Of a DNA stretch of 64,000 nucleotides, positions 28,701 to 43,700 are shown one piece after another (position 1 is the first letter of the stretch; the number at the start of each line of letters is the position of its first letter). A program made the position numbers and the translations under genes. Source of the stretch: Bugula neritina (Eukaryota > Bryozoa > Gymnolaemata > Cheilostomatida > Bugulidae). Under the pieces are notes generated by a model. That model saw only the letters and a list, made by a program, of their open reading frames with translations. It made no database searches and was not told where the DNA came from. The stretch is taken from contig OZ037773.1 of NCBI GenBank assembly GCA_964035545.1, positions 8,706,751 to 8,770,750 on the forward strand, given 5' to 3'.

Positions 28701-31700
28701 ATTAAGCAAATCCCGGTGGTGAAACGAACTTCCAACTGGTAGTGGCTGACTTCCTACCAATTTCCAGCCATCCATGCTGAGTGAATTATAAAGGTGATGG
28801 GTGGATTGACAAATTAGCTTATGATGAGTTATGTGCCTATGAAGAGTGTGAATATATCCAGATATTGTCCTATAGATGGTATCCCAGCATCTCGGCAATT
28901 ACAGAAATGACAAATTGAACCCTGCACTGGACCACTTGTACTATATCTGTACTCCAAGTTTGTGGATTGTGACAATAATTAATGTGGCCCCAAAACAATT
29001 AGAAGAAGCTTTGATAACATATACTAGCTGAAGTCTTAAGTCTGCTTTCTATATTCAAGTATGCAAATTTTATTAAACAAAAATTATGAATTAACGATTT
29101 ATCAATTAAAAGATACCCAATCCTTATTAATTTATGAATCCAAACAATAAGTTACAAGTAGATGGAATGTTTTAATTAAACTCACTGAAACTTATTGGCA
29201 AGATTAACATTTGAAGGTGTAAATCTAGAATTTATTGCAAGTCACTAGTGAAAGACCCAGAAGTACCGGCCAATTAGAACTTTTTATTAACAGTGAGGTC
29301 TTCCCATATGTTATAGGTCAAACACCACCATTTTCTCAAGATGTAAAACAGATTACATACTTGAAAATGTCAATTCAAAAAGTTAAATTAAATATAAAAA
29401 TATAATTGAATAGGTTTTTGTTATAATTTTTTCCTGCTAATTTTCTAAATTTCTGTCCTATTATGAGTTGCATATTGCTACGGTCTTTTAATATCAAATA
29501 TTTGAGTCATGGTTGCATTAAAAACATCAATTATACTCCACCAATCAGAATCAATCAACAGAATTTGAGGTCTGTGATATACTAATACTATAATTCTATA
29601 ATGGAAAGGTGATAGGGCTATGTCTCAACATCTACTACTGTGAGGAAACAGAGAATATTCTTCTATAAACAAGTTAAAACTTCAATCTACTGTTAATTAC
29701 TGAACATAGGGCAGACTAATAAGATGTCATTAACTTAATCTACCCTGTAAACCATTGAAACTAATTAATAATTATGATTATAATTATTTAGTTCTGAAAA
29801 CAAGTATCTTATGATGGCTTAATTGTTTCCTCAGAAGTATTAAAATTCAATTAAAACTGCACCATATTAAATTCACGTTATGTTTAAGTGTTTAAATTAT
29901 ACTTTAGTTTAAATCGTATTTAAGTATTTATTATATTTTAAGGTTATATCATACAAGCACTTCTTGTAGTTCACAGTTAGCTATAAGAAGTGGTTGTAAG
30001 ACTTGGTGTAACACAGAAAGTCTAAGCAGAGTGGTTGGTGATTCCAGAAGCTACTTCCATGCAGGGAGAAATGGTGCTGCTCTACACACACAAACCCTTA
30101 AACCAGCCATTAGCATGTTGTGAAACATAGCACACACAGCCACTAAAGCTTTCATACGAGTTGCAACTAGAAATACACTAGAGTGACATTTTCAATGTTA
30201 TTTTATGGTATATTCCACTTACGAGTCTGCTACACTGGCTGGTATATTATCTTCTATCCATTGAAGATCATCTTCCTACAATATAAAACACATTTATACC
30301 AAACAGGACCGCCAGAAATAAATCAAATAATATAGTTATAGTATAACACAAGTTAGCTAGATGCTACAAACAACCTACAGAAGTGAAGGTAAACGGTAAA
30401 TATAAAGAGTAAGATTAGACTTGGGTCTACTATAACAAACCCCATCATTTGTCAGGGAATTCAGTCAAAAGGTTAAGAACTAAAGCAATATCTTGAAAGA
30501 GATGAGAAAGTAGCGAGAGGTAGACAGGTGTCAGTGGTAAGCTAACCTATTGACCTGACGCTCCCCTCTGAACAGAGTCGCCAAAGAGACCCGGCTGTGA
30601 GTCAGAGGGCTGAGTTTAAAAAGATACAGCAAAAAAGGCAAACCAGAATTTATTAATTTGTCATTAATATTTTTCTTTCAAATTATTTAAAAAAAACTGA
30701 AAGATTGACAAAAAAGGATGAGAGGGCTTCCGGTCTTGAAGCTACAGGATGTTGTGTGGGATGCAGTTTTATTCTCATAGTCATAATTCTATAAGCAGGC
30801 CTTTGTAGCATGTGTGGGGACGTCTACTTAAATACCCCAAACTCAAGCTCATATCTGCACTCTGTAGGCAGCTTATGGGGGTAATAGAGGGGTAATAAAA
30901 ATACACTATATGTAGAGTCAGCATGTCTAAGAGAGAAAAGTGTAGCCAGCATCTGTATAAGAAGTGAGACAAAGATATTCCCTAATTTACTGAAACACGA
31001 GGACAGACAATTCCTGGATCAAAGACTAATGCAGACACAACAGCTCCAAGATACCTTGAGAGGTAGAGACGGACACATGAATAATCAGGCAATATATATG
31101 AAGGTATACAGAATAGACATCAAGACATATCAAAGTGTGGAGCTATATAGGGCTAACATGGAGTTTGTACAACTATCTCAAGCCCTTCACCAAACGCAAG
31201 TATCAAGTCCAAAAGACTCAAACATTTAGCCGATGGTTCAAAGAAAGAGTAAATAAGCTGAGCTGTAAAAAGACCCTTAATCAATTAATCACGGAGCTGC
31301 CAGCCTAAGTAATGCACATTTCTCTCAAACAAAGGAGTAAGTAGTCACAAAAAAAGAAATAAATCATACATCTCATCCCAAATCTCTAAAAGAAAAGCCA
31401 AACCTCCCATGAAACCTTAGAAAAACCAGCCTAAAATAGACCAGCTGTGTGTTTTAATTAACCTAAATTATTCCAGCAAAGTAAATAACAAAGTTAGATT
31501 GACAATGGCCAAATATCTTTAACTATTTGACACCCAGACAACCGAGCAAGGAATTCTCTCCAGAACACTCTGTCCAGAACCAGACCAGATGAAAGCAGAA
31601 CTTCACAGCAACCTATCCAGTTTCTGTCTGCTTCCTATCCTATCTGGAGTGAAGATCAATCAGTGTTTAGTGAGTATTGGTAGGGTATTTGTTGTGTATT

Positions 31701-34700
31701 GAGAGGGTATTTGGTGTGTATTGGTAGGGTATTTGGTGTGTATTGAGAGGGTATTTGTTGTGTATTGGTAGGGTATTTGGTGTGTATTGGTAGGGTATTT
31801 GATGTGTATTGGGAGGGTAGTAATTCAATCAGATGAAGATTAAACTGAAAATAGTTGAATAATGCTTATTGCATGATCTTCATGGAGATTCCAGTCATTT
31901 CTGTAATCATGGACTTGTCTTGTTTACCCTCTCTACTCTCTTACACCCTCTTTACCCTTTCCACACTCCCTTTACCCTTTCCACACTCCCTTAACCCTTT
32001 CCACACCCCTTTACCCTTTCCACACCCCTCTCCACCTCCCTTCCAACACCCCCTTGTCTACCCTCCCTACAACCTCCTCACCGTAAAAAACCTACAATGG
32101 AGTATCAAAAGGTAGAAGTGCCCCTCTGGCAAACCCCCCCACCAAACTTATGACCTCAAGCTATCCACCTCTAAAGCTAGTAAACTAAAAATAAAAGCAA
32201 ATCTGTAAAACATTTCAACATTAGCAAAAATATTGATTTTCAATATTTTGGCAAAAACAACCAGACCAGACAACACATAGTTTTACCAGGTTTCAAGATA
32301 AAAACAGCCTGGACCTGGTATGTCAATATTTCACTAATACCAGGGTAGAGCGTACAGACTGGATGGTTGTGGCATGCTGCAGCTGCCAAATTCTTGTTTG
32401 TCTACAGTGAGAGTCACAGTAGAGTGTGACACATGACATATTACCAGAACCTACGATAGAATGCAGCCTCGTTTTGTAATGTATTACATGTTGTCAAGGA
32501 AAAACATTCCTCCAAATAAATTATTCAAAAAGGTTGTTGAAAATAAGTGAGAGATGTCTATAGTAACCTAGCAGTTGGAATTTACTATCATTTCAACAGT
32601 CAGTTATTTCTAACTGGAAACTAGTACTGGTAGCAACAATGTCACACACTACTACTACAGGAACAGTTTGTGTGGTGATCTTTGTTGTGACACACCCAGT
32701 TGTTGAAGCTATACATACACAGTAACATCAATGTAATTTAATGAAGAGTTACTGATTTTGCATAGCTCTGTGCAATACAGTGTTAGGTGGATACAACTCC
32801 AAACATTACATTTTCTAAAAACAATGATAAATTCTAGAAGCCAAACAGCTGGTAACTGGAAACTATAAAACACGTTCTTTTGTTGCCAAAACTTCACAAA
32901 ACACCATTTTAAGCCAGTCTTGACCGGCAAAAATTAAATAGTTGGCAGTTGGTCATTTGAGCATTCTATAGAGATTTCTAGGATTCTGCGCTACCCTGGG
33001 GCTGCAGCTACATTCTGCAACCAACATCTACATTCTTGTACAACATGTAGTACAACATGTAGTGTAACATGTAGTGTAACATGTAGTACAACATGTAGTG
33101 TAACATGTAGTACAACATGTAGTGTAACATGTAGTACCACATCTAGTATGCACTGAAATAGCAGTAACTCAGTTCCCTGCAGTCTCCTTGCCACAAGCAG
33201 AGTAAATGTTTACACAAATAGTTACAGAGAGGATGAATGTGTAACTTGACTCATTCAAGGAGATTGCACTGACTGTCTCTACGCTGACTTCCAATAGCTG
33301 CCTTTGCTAAATTAATTAACTGCCTTTGGTGAGCTATTTTCAGGTTGGAAAGTATAAATAGCAACTAAGTGAGTAAGCAGAGAGAGCAGCGTTGGTGTTA
33401 CTCCCAGAGGATTGCGCTCAAGCCTCGGGTTTTGGTTGTCAGATGCATGCAACGGTCAAGTGAAAAGTGCTTTTTCTGTTGATCAAAATTATATGGAAAA
33501 GTCTGTTAAAAACATGAGCTAAAACATGTTTAATTCGCTGAAAAGGCTTCTCTGCAGATGTTAGTGAAGACAAACAGACGGACAGCCAGGACCCCTAAGC
33601 GACGTGCCACCATAGCAATACTGGCATTGATTTCCCATGGCAAATCAAGTTATCCCTTACATGTAACGGATGCAGCGATCAGATTATGTATATTGGAAGA
33701 GTAAAACACGAGCCACTGTCAATACAGAGTAAATATCACATTGCTAGGTCAGCCAGCTGCCAACTGAAGGCGGAGTTTGGCTAGGGCAGCAGTGTGCAGT
33801 ATCAGAGCTGTTAATCAATAGTATGGAGGTTACCATGGCACATAACAGATCGGATATGTTGTATACAGGAGAACCAAAGTGTGTGATGTCTTTAAAAAGT
33901 CCAGCTCTAAGATAAGACCAAATTTAGAAGTTAGATATGTTACTCAACAACAGTAAGGGAAATTCCATCCAAACAACAAAAGATGCTTATCATTTTCACA
34001 GTTCACAGCAAAATGACAAGAGTTTATCATTATTGTTGTTATTAAGAGATATACCAATATTAGATACTATCAGGTGATATTGTTGTTTTTATACAGTAGC
34101 TGATAGCAGTTTATATGCGGATTAACTTGTGAAGAAATAAGTTCAGCTTAAAAACAAAACTTAAACTTAGGAGTATCCAGATTAGCTTGTCAGGTTGGTA
34201 GGTTATTGACTTGAATAGTCCACCACCCCTACTAGACACCCAGTGAGAAGGAATCTCAGGCTATATAAAAGCTTACGCAGTTTCATCAGCTACTAGAAGT
34301 TAGCTTTAATGAAGTAATACATCGTATATTACTTTCCCAGGCATTGAACTTATGAAATATTGAATGCAGGAAACGAGATTTGGAATAAAATTGAATCTCT
34401 AAAGCAGCTGCAATAATAATCAGGATTTTCTAGATTCCAAATTTTACTGCTGAATAGAAATATCAGTTCACCAAACTTTATCAGCTATTAATATTTGGTT
34501 TAGATGGGAATGTCAATACAACTATATAACAAACAGGAAATGACAGCATGCAATAAATCCTAGAGTATAGCAATATATACCAGAGTATTGCAATATATCC
34601 CAGAGTATTGCAATAGATTGAATAACAATAAACTATGAAACCTTTTTAGGGAAATTGAATTCCAACATATAGTCAAGTGGAGTTTTTCAGAAATTTTTTT

Positions 34701-37700
34701 TCACAGAGTTGGGAAAAATTATATAAATTTTGATGTGTCACAACATCACCTCCATACTTTTGCTGATGCAAGCAGCTGATATGTAAGCAGATTACAGCGA
34801 AGGTAGATACCAGAGCACAAAGATATGAGGTTAAGAAATCAACTGTCAGTCAAAGTAGTAGAAGTAACAAAGCTTTGACTGAAGGAAGAATGTAACTGGT
34901 TTATCTCAAAACACCATAAGGTGGTGGAAGCATTCAATAAAAGTAGATTATAGATTTCATAGGATGGCTTGACTTAAATTTTTAATCCAATCATATTTCA
35001 GATGAGCATCTTAGTTGGGGCTGACACTATAGCAATATCATTAGAGTTCACAGGCTAGATTCTACATGAGTGTGGGGGGGGGGGAGAACCCCCAGCCTAG
35101 CATTAGAGTGAGATAGTTTGCATGAAGTCAACAGTTGGCAGATTGTAATTCATCATTTGTTTTAGAATTTAGAGCTATCAGGTTGACCAAAGAAAGGACC
35201 AGACTGTGTCAATAAGTTGTTAGCAGAGAGTATTTGTACACATATGAGAACATGTGCCATTATTTAGCCTATGGAGCTAGGAGAGAGGTGTAGCTGCTTA
35301 AGGGCTAGTATGCATCCACACCCTTCCTAATATTACAGAGAGTTGAGCTAAAACCAGCCGAATATTTCACTGCATAGTTTATGGAGCATATCTGACAGCT
35401 ATTGACAGCTAAGCTCTTTTTTATGCATGTCAGAGTGAAGCCAGTAAAATATGACCGACTGCATGCAGCCAAAACAAAAGTAACATAAAATATGATCCCA
35501 AAAGATGACAAATGAGCAATAAATGATCCATTTATAGGCAGTCTATTAGATAGTGTAGAGAACATAACTCCAAATAACTGCCAACATGTACTCTAGGTTG
35601 GTTATATAACTTCACACACCCATGTGTGACTACACACTGTGATGAGGCCTGGGAGAACTACTCAATATAACCAAACACTCACCACAATAGAGTCATACCA
35701 ACTGTTTATTTTTAAAATATTCCCCAATGTGGGGGCAGTGCTGGAATTTCATGACAAAGGTGATGGTTGAATTAACTGTCAGTGTCGGTATTTCTCAGCT
35801 ATTGTTAGCAGTGGACATGGCAGGTCTCAGCTTGGTGTGAGAAATATCACCCAGAGTTACATTTCACATGTTGGGAGACTGAGCTCAACTCATGTCTAGT
35901 AACCACTAGCTAATACTTGAGAAAGATTTGATTCTAAAATGATTTTCCAGGTTTCACTGAATTTTTACACAATAACAGAGAAGAAATGTTATTAAATGCT
36001 TCACTGGTACATCCTGCTTGACAAATAATTTAACGTGTAGCAAAATTCCACACGACTGTGCCTAAAGCTGTAAACACCCCCAACCATAACAGCATGGCAC
36101 TATGAACTGAGGCTACAGTCCAGAAGATGCGCTCACTTGTGTGTAAGTCAACAAAGTGCATTCAAGATTTATTCAGCTTCAGCATACAACACACAATGCT
36201 TAAGAGATAAATCTATTAGGACATCTGCAAGATTTACTAAAAGGTTTCAAAGCCAAACAGCTATTTCCCATCAAGTTTAACAACAATCACTGCGTTTCCA
36301 TTATCGCATTATGCGAATGGATTTGCTCATTCGCCCTATGGAAACAGTTGCATCGAAGCAAAACCGCAGCCGGAAATTACACCGAACGGCTCCTTCGATG
36401 AAAATTTTCCTTCGCATTATGCGCATCATGGAAATGGTTCCTTCGGTTAAATCGAATGAAACCTTTTGTGTCGGAGGCAGAGATCAGCATTTGTGGCGGC
36501 TAGTTACATAGTTACGCGATGTAAACAATAATTGTAAGTTACAACCTACGCTAAAGTGTACTATGACTTTTAAAAATTTAAATTTTTTTATTTATCCTAG
36601 CTGCTATTATTTAGAATAATTACTAATAATCTTAAATTTTGTAAAACTTTTCCGCAAGCCAAAGCTTTCTCGAGCTAAAAATAAGTTGACAGCTATTTTC
36701 ATTTTGAAAATTTAAATTACTTTTAAGCTTTAGTTTATCGATCAAGAAATACTTTATCATTATGCTTTCATTGGTTTATGTTTTTTTTATTTTAAATAAA
36801 CTGACTCAAAGTTTGTGTATTTAGTTAATTTAATCTATCAAAAATGGGGACAGAATTAAAAAATTGTCGTTGTGCATGAACTCAAACTCAAAGTTGGTCA
36901 TATTAATTATAATTTCAGTTCAGCGGTTACAGTTGCAAAGAGAAGATAACTTCGTACGGATTGCATAGGAACGTGTGGTTTTTCCTTCGATGTAATCCGT
37001 ACGGGCATCCGTACGCATTCATTCGCCTTCATGGAAACGCAGTGTAAGTGGGCTCAGCACAATATTTACAATAACTGAAGTGGTTTGAAACTCCTCTCTT
37101 TATTCTAGGATTACGTGTGTTTTCAGTGTGGCTAGAAGTTAATTACTCAGCGTTGCATAATACTAAAAGGTTCCTGGACAGGTTGAAGAGGAATAAACAC
37201 TTATATATGCATGTAATGTTCAAGATAATAAAAGGAAGGAACATTTTATTACAAATCATAACCCATCAACTCACTATATAAAAGCAAGAGTATCTTGTTC
37301 TATATCTTCACAAGCAGCCAGTTAAACAGCTGAAAAAGCTTCACTGCATTTGACAAGCACTTCTAGAACTGACCAACAAATCCCCTAATCCACTGTCTCC
37401 ACCCCTAACCCCTTATCCACTGTCTCCACTCCTAACTACTTTTCACTAAATTTTCAGGCTCATAGACAACTTGCAAAATGCTACAAAACAACCCCAGAAA
37501 TGACACCAAATGTATAGCAACTGGATGTACAGTAGTTGTACAGTGCTCGTGCAGACAGTTCTAAGAGAAGTACAGGCAGGTTTCCCAGGTATCCATGTTG
37601 TTGCATCAGCCAGGTGTTGGCTCAGGTAGGGAGAGGAAAGCTAACCTGGTTTTGGCAAGTTGGGAGATGAAAAGAGGTTGCCATGATGTCATGCTGGTTG

Positions 37701-40700
37701 CCAATCAGCAAACTCTCTGTGCTAGGAGAATGTTGGCACCAGAACACATGGTATAGATATGAAGGTGAGTAGTATACAGTATGATAGATACTAAGGTGAG
37801 TAGTATACAGTATGATAGATACTAAGGTGAGTAGTATACAGTATGATAGATACTAAGGTGAGTAGTATACAGTATGATAGATACTAAGGTGAGTAGTATA
37901 CAGTATGATAGATAGTAAGGTGAGTAGTATACAGTATGATAGATACTAAGGTGAGTAGTATACAGTATGATAGATACTAAGGTGAGTAGTATACAGTATG
38001 ATAGATACTAAGGTGAGTAGTATACAGTATGATAGATACTAAGGTGAGTAGTATACAGTATGATAGATAGTAAGGTGAGTAGTATACAGTATGATAGATA
38101 CTAAGGTGAGTAGTATACAGTATGATAGATACTAAGGTGAGTAGTATACAGTATAAGTAGCTACTTGTTTGTCTGATACACTTCTAGTCAGGTGGCAGTA
38201 ACTCTCTTCTATCTCATGACTTGACAGAGAGACAGACACACAGACAGACAGACACACAGAGAGACAGACACACAGACGTACAATCAAAGGAACAGACAAC
38301 TTACCACTTTTTCTTCTCTGGTTTTCCGTTTATCTCTAGCATTTGTTTTACCATTCATCTGGGATCGCTTCTTAGCATCTGTAGAAATAAACATGCAGAA
38401 ATTACAAACCTGGGGGTAGATAATAACACAATATATAACTACCTGCAGTACGCTATGAAATACTTGAGTAATGAACAGAGTTGAAGGAAGAAAAGTAATA
38501 TTTATTCTACTATAAAACAAATATCCAAGTACTACAATAAAACCTGTACCAAGCATATAGAAGTATACATAATACAGTAATATATTACATGATAAAGTAA
38601 TATATTACAATACACAGTCATATATTAGAATGTACAGTGTGATGTATTACGATATACTCTAAGTCCTAAGATATTACTACATGCTGTAATATATTTTAAT
38701 ACACTGAGATGCATTGCAATAAATTGTTATATCACAATACATTGTGATGTAACAAAACAGAACAGAAACTGAATATCAATTACATCTGTCCTTCCTTTGA
38801 GGTAATTAACATTCAGGGCAGATGATGACACAACATATCCAGGGAAGTTGAGGAGGGTTAACTCCCACAGCTTTGGTCATAGCTGCTACTTCCATTACCT
38901 GCTACTTCCATTACCTGCTACTCCCATTACCTGCTACTCCCATTACCTGCTACTCCCATTACCTGCTACTCCCATTACCTGCTACTCCCATTACCTGCTA
39001 CTCCCATTACCTGCTACTCCCATTACCTGCTACTCCCATTACCTGTACCCAGAGAACCTACCAGACTGCTGCACTACAACTACTTGTGGTGAAACTATAC
39101 TGTCAGTGAGCAGAGTAACTAGTAACTAGCTCACAAGGAAAAGCAGCAGCAACAGTAATAGCATCAGCAGCAACATTTTACCCTTCTAATGCTAACAGAT
39201 CAACTACAGGAGTTCATTTCAAATATATTTTACAGAAACAAAACTGGACTGCTTCAACTCCACAGAGAAATCATCTAACTTTTTCTGCCTGAAAATCATA
39301 AGTGAGACCTAAATTGTTTGCATCATCAAATTTCAAGCCCTATATAACAAGAGAAAATCTTTTTCCATTCCGTACAACTTTACTGAGCTTTCAGAAAATC
39401 AGAAACTTTATATCAAATATCTAAATCAAAACCCAATTTTCAGTTCAACGGACATAGTAGGTCAGCTATCAGCCTGATATAACTAAACTGTAGCCCAGAG
39501 TTAGTGTTTACAACCCTCAGTAGATGGACAGCTGTCCTGGCAGCATGATGATGGGGAATTACATCACTACACCACTAACCAGCTTTTGTCTGCTCTGCTA
39601 CTTTCATGACAACAAATCTGGCATGGCCCGTGCTGCAACTTATTGCGTGACTGGAAATCCTCAGCTAGATGACAATAATGAGGCAACTCCAAAGCATTAA
39701 GTATTATAACCATTGAGTGAAAGTCCATGGTGTGCTTAGTGAACATTAGCTGTAATTAGCAGATTAATAATTAGCAGATGTGACAGCCAAGCTTTCTCTC
39801 TAGCTTAGTAACCAAAGTTGATTTCATATTCCATCTGTTGTATTATAATCTCTAAACATGAATAACAAACTGGAGTAACCATAAAATTAGCATGTATCAT
39901 GGAGCAGGTTTCAGTTCATATGTTAATATAGATGATGTAACCACTATGGCACTCAACTCCTTGCATCACATGATAGCCAAGATGGCTGGTGATAAATTGC
40001 CGTATTTTACATATTTTAGTTCCCCGAAGAGATTTAAATCCAGATAAAGGGAGATTGGCTACTCTGTGAAATGCTGAGCCTGCCTTCCAGTTAGGAATCG
40101 TGTTTTCTGCTACTTGAAAAGGTAATTGAAGCAAAAGTTGGCAACAAATCTGTTACAGATGAAATCCTTACGCTAATTTTATGCAAGATGAAATGCTTTG
40201 TGAAAATATGACTAAAAAATTAATATGCTGAGAGAGTGACTTATACAACAGATAAGTATGTTTAATATCACAGCCAAAAACATTGTCAACACTTGAAGTA
40301 AATATAAACATGTAGATAAACATCGTAAATATATTTATAGTTAGTTATTATAGACTGTATAGTTTGGAGAAGGCACACTCCATGTTCATCCCTACACCTT
40401 CAATGCTGCTAAACAACTAGACACCTGTGTTTGAAACTCAAGAAACTAGAGGGGGGAGGGGGGTTTAGGACATGCTAAGCCTTTGGCAATGGTTGACCAG
40501 GTGATGGAAGTTGGAAGTCTGCATCAGATAGAATAAAGAGGCAAACAGAGAATATGCTACCCAGATAGAGAGTTACTGGAACAAGCCTGGACTGGGCTTC
40601 ACTTATTTATTAAAGTAATTGCAACTTATATAAATAAATATAAGCCAAACATAAAACCTATAAAAACTAGTATTTTTCTAGATTTTGCCAACTAAGCATG

Positions 40701-43700
40701 AAATATTAAAAGGTGAAGGTGGATGTAATGGCCTACAGTTGGGAGATTATTGGTTTGGAAATGAGTGAAGTAGCCTTTGAAACTGTTGCATAAATCAAAA
40801 CTGAGTTCAAATTGAGTGAAAGGCGTATAATTTAGTGACACTCAATAGCCGTTGGTTGAGTATCTTCACTATATCATATCTTCACTATATCGCACCATAT
40901 CTTTAAGTTAGGCAAGGTTAACATTGTCATATCGTATCATATCATGATATCAACAGTGTAAGGACATATATAACTAGTTCTGAAGTATACGATACCAACT
41001 TCACACATGTTCTATTAGGAGTAATCTTCTCTTAATCAAGACATTAAACCGCACAATCAACCTGTACAATCAACACCACTAGCCATGAATCCTAATATTA
41101 GTACTACAATATTGCAGTTTTATAGCATAAGAAAAGCTCCCCCATTTCACAGCCTATTAAGTATGTCATTTTATTAATATGCAGTCTACAGCAGTAACAG
41201 CTTAGTATAAAAATGAATAATAAACTGTTCTACTGTTGATTATTAGTGAAAGGGCAACTTTTTATGTCTTACAATATACAATAACAGAGAGATAGACACA
41301 AGAGGTTAGCTCATACAGTGTGAGCAGTGTATTACCTGTCAGGTACCTGGAGACCAGTGTTTGGCAGGCTATGTACAGTGGGAGATGCAAAATCACCATA
41401 ATGTGACTATTTTAAACCAAATTAGAACAAATACGACACATATTACCATGAAAGGCCTACAGCACGCCGTAGCTACTGAGTTTTAATTATAATTCTGAAG
41501 TTTTACTGAGAGATCTAAGTTGTCATGGTAACCCGGAGAGACCACAACCGCCAGGCCATGGAAAAATGCCTTTAGTAGGACTGCATTTAGTGTGGTGTGT
41601 GTAGAGGTACATGTGGTGTGTGTAGAGGTACAAGTAGTGTGTGTAGAGGTATATGTGGTGTTTCTAGTGAAATTTACAGCTCATTCTATCATATGACTCT
41701 ACAAATTATTTGGAATTCATTTTAAACTATTGAAGTTAGATTCTAACAAACACCCTGTAGATACAAAGTGACTCAAACAAACTCCTACTGTGTCAGTCAC
41801 GTAACACTTCTGACAGTCTGATGCAATGCATGAGTTTCACTGCAGAAAGGTATGGAATACACCACAGAGAGGCTGAATGCTAGTCTGAAATTTAGACAGA
41901 ACTAATAAGAGACACCAAGCAGGCTATTATGCAATACGAGATGGTCACAACCCTGTCTCACTTTGAACTCAGCAATACAGAAATAGATTAGAGCTCCAGT
42001 TTCACAAGCTTTGTGCAATGATATTAACACCCTTATCTGAAACATACTAGACACAGGGCATGGGTTTAGTCAACAAAACCTTTCCGACAATTTCAGTGCA
42101 AAACACAAAAAACCATAATTATAGAATTTATAACAAATTGATAAATTTTATGTCAAACTTTTAAATGTGAATCAGATTAACAATCAGTGGAGAAAAAAAA
42201 GCAGATTTAAAAAGAGCAGTGAATGACCAAATATACTGACACAAGAAATGAACTAGAAGTACGGGGACATCCATTGGCTAATACATCAAGTAGCTTCCTT
42301 AGGCACCCAATCACGTGGTGGAGAATATTTGTCCTGATCATGTTGAAGATGAGCACATTAATGTGAAATACGTGTTTTTTGTTGTTAAAATACCCCAACA
42401 CATGGTACTGGCCAATGAGTATGTATTCAGCAGCTAGGGAAATCTGCTTACAACTGATAACTCTATTATAAGAATTACTCTGTAAATCAGCTGTATAGCT
42501 CAACTGAAATATTATAAACTAAGTTGCAATACAATAATAGTATTACTTAGAAACTAGCTGGTATAATTACAGTAAATATGACAATAATTTGGAATTATGT
42601 TCCCTTGCAAATGGAAATGCAACTCCCAAATGCATGCACAATCATAATAAAATAACATCACACGCATATATAACTGAGCAATGGAGAGCAATGGGAGAGT
42701 AATGGGAGAGTATTTCACCTTCACCTTCCACTGAGAGCAAAATATGTGAGAGACGGGACAGAATGATAGAACATCAAGAAGAAAACTGAATGGAGAAGCG
42801 AGCATTAGACATTACCTGTAGAGCTGTAGAGAAACTGGCTGAGTATATACAAGTGTTAGAAGATGAACTTACCAAACGCCTCAGAACCCATGAGGGTGTC
42901 TTCCTCGTCCTCCCCATCTTCATTCTCCAGTAAGATAGAGTGAGAATATCTGCAACAGGTACTAAGGCTACAGTTTTAAAGAGTCAACTGTGTAAGATAA
43001 CGTTTCTATAAACCGGAGTTGTCTACACGCACAGAGAAAACCTCTCTCTACACCGCAAACCTCACATTGGAAAATAATTGTCGCTAAAATTTCCTTCCTG
43101 AAAAAAATAATTAAAGCAAACAAATAAAAGAGTTTCATGATTAGTTTTCTATGATAATTCATGAAGTAGCAATTTACTTTCTGCTATTAAATGTTTTAGA
43201 GTAAAAATTAGAGCAATTAAGGTAATTAAAAGTGATTTGCACGTGTTAATAGAGTAAAACACAGCCCAGTATTCCGAGAGCTCAACACCATTAAGAAGAC
43301 AACTCCCTGTACAGCCAACAAACCTCTGATTGTTAATACTCGGTCTCCACAGGATCATGATGACCAGAAGGACTATACTGAACAACATAGGCCAGAATCC
43401 TTGCTCTAGCCACAGCTCTCTGATGTCGGTACGGCACGCCACCGCCTTCATCCTAACTAAGCTCCACACCAGATAGATCACAGACACTGCAACACACATT
43501 GAAGGAGGGTCATGGTACGTGCCCCTAACAGCACCTGTTACGTAAAGAAAACTGACTATCTTTGAAATACAAATTTTTAGTCATGCATTTTTGAATTTCA
43601 GTATCAACTAAAGGTAAATATCAATAAAACATGACTTATTTAAAACTTTGGGTCAGGAGTTGTGCCAGGTATCCTAAAAGTTAACAAACTATTTAGAAAA

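Larger units (their letters stand above)
30276..38304. other. TMEM87 intron 15
   Basis: 8 kb intron with the TIR element at 36288-37044 and arrays at 31668-31820, 33036-33140, 37758-38152 and 38222-38279. Short open frames here have no recognisable content. Confidence 0.6.
38379..42872. other. TMEM87 intron 14
   Basis: 4.5 kb intron with a 16-bp array at 38883-39043 and a three-copy repeat at 41591-41655. Nothing else is recognised. Confidence 0.6.

Noticed and set aside
30510-30610. tRNA-like or SINE-like words near GGTGTCAGTGGTAAGC
   Set aside because: No convincing cloverleaf or paired A/B boxes could be built by eye.
36311-36511. 66-codon frame inside the TIR element
   Set aside because: It is too short for a transposase and has no catalytic motif. 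It is chance within the element.
37758-38152. CRISPR-like regular array
   Set aside because: Units abut with no unique spacers and the genome is eukaryotic, so it is a minisatellite.
38848-39129. Pro/Leu/Tyr-rich frames
   Set aside because: They are translations of the 16-bp repeat, inside a TMEM87 intron on the other strand.
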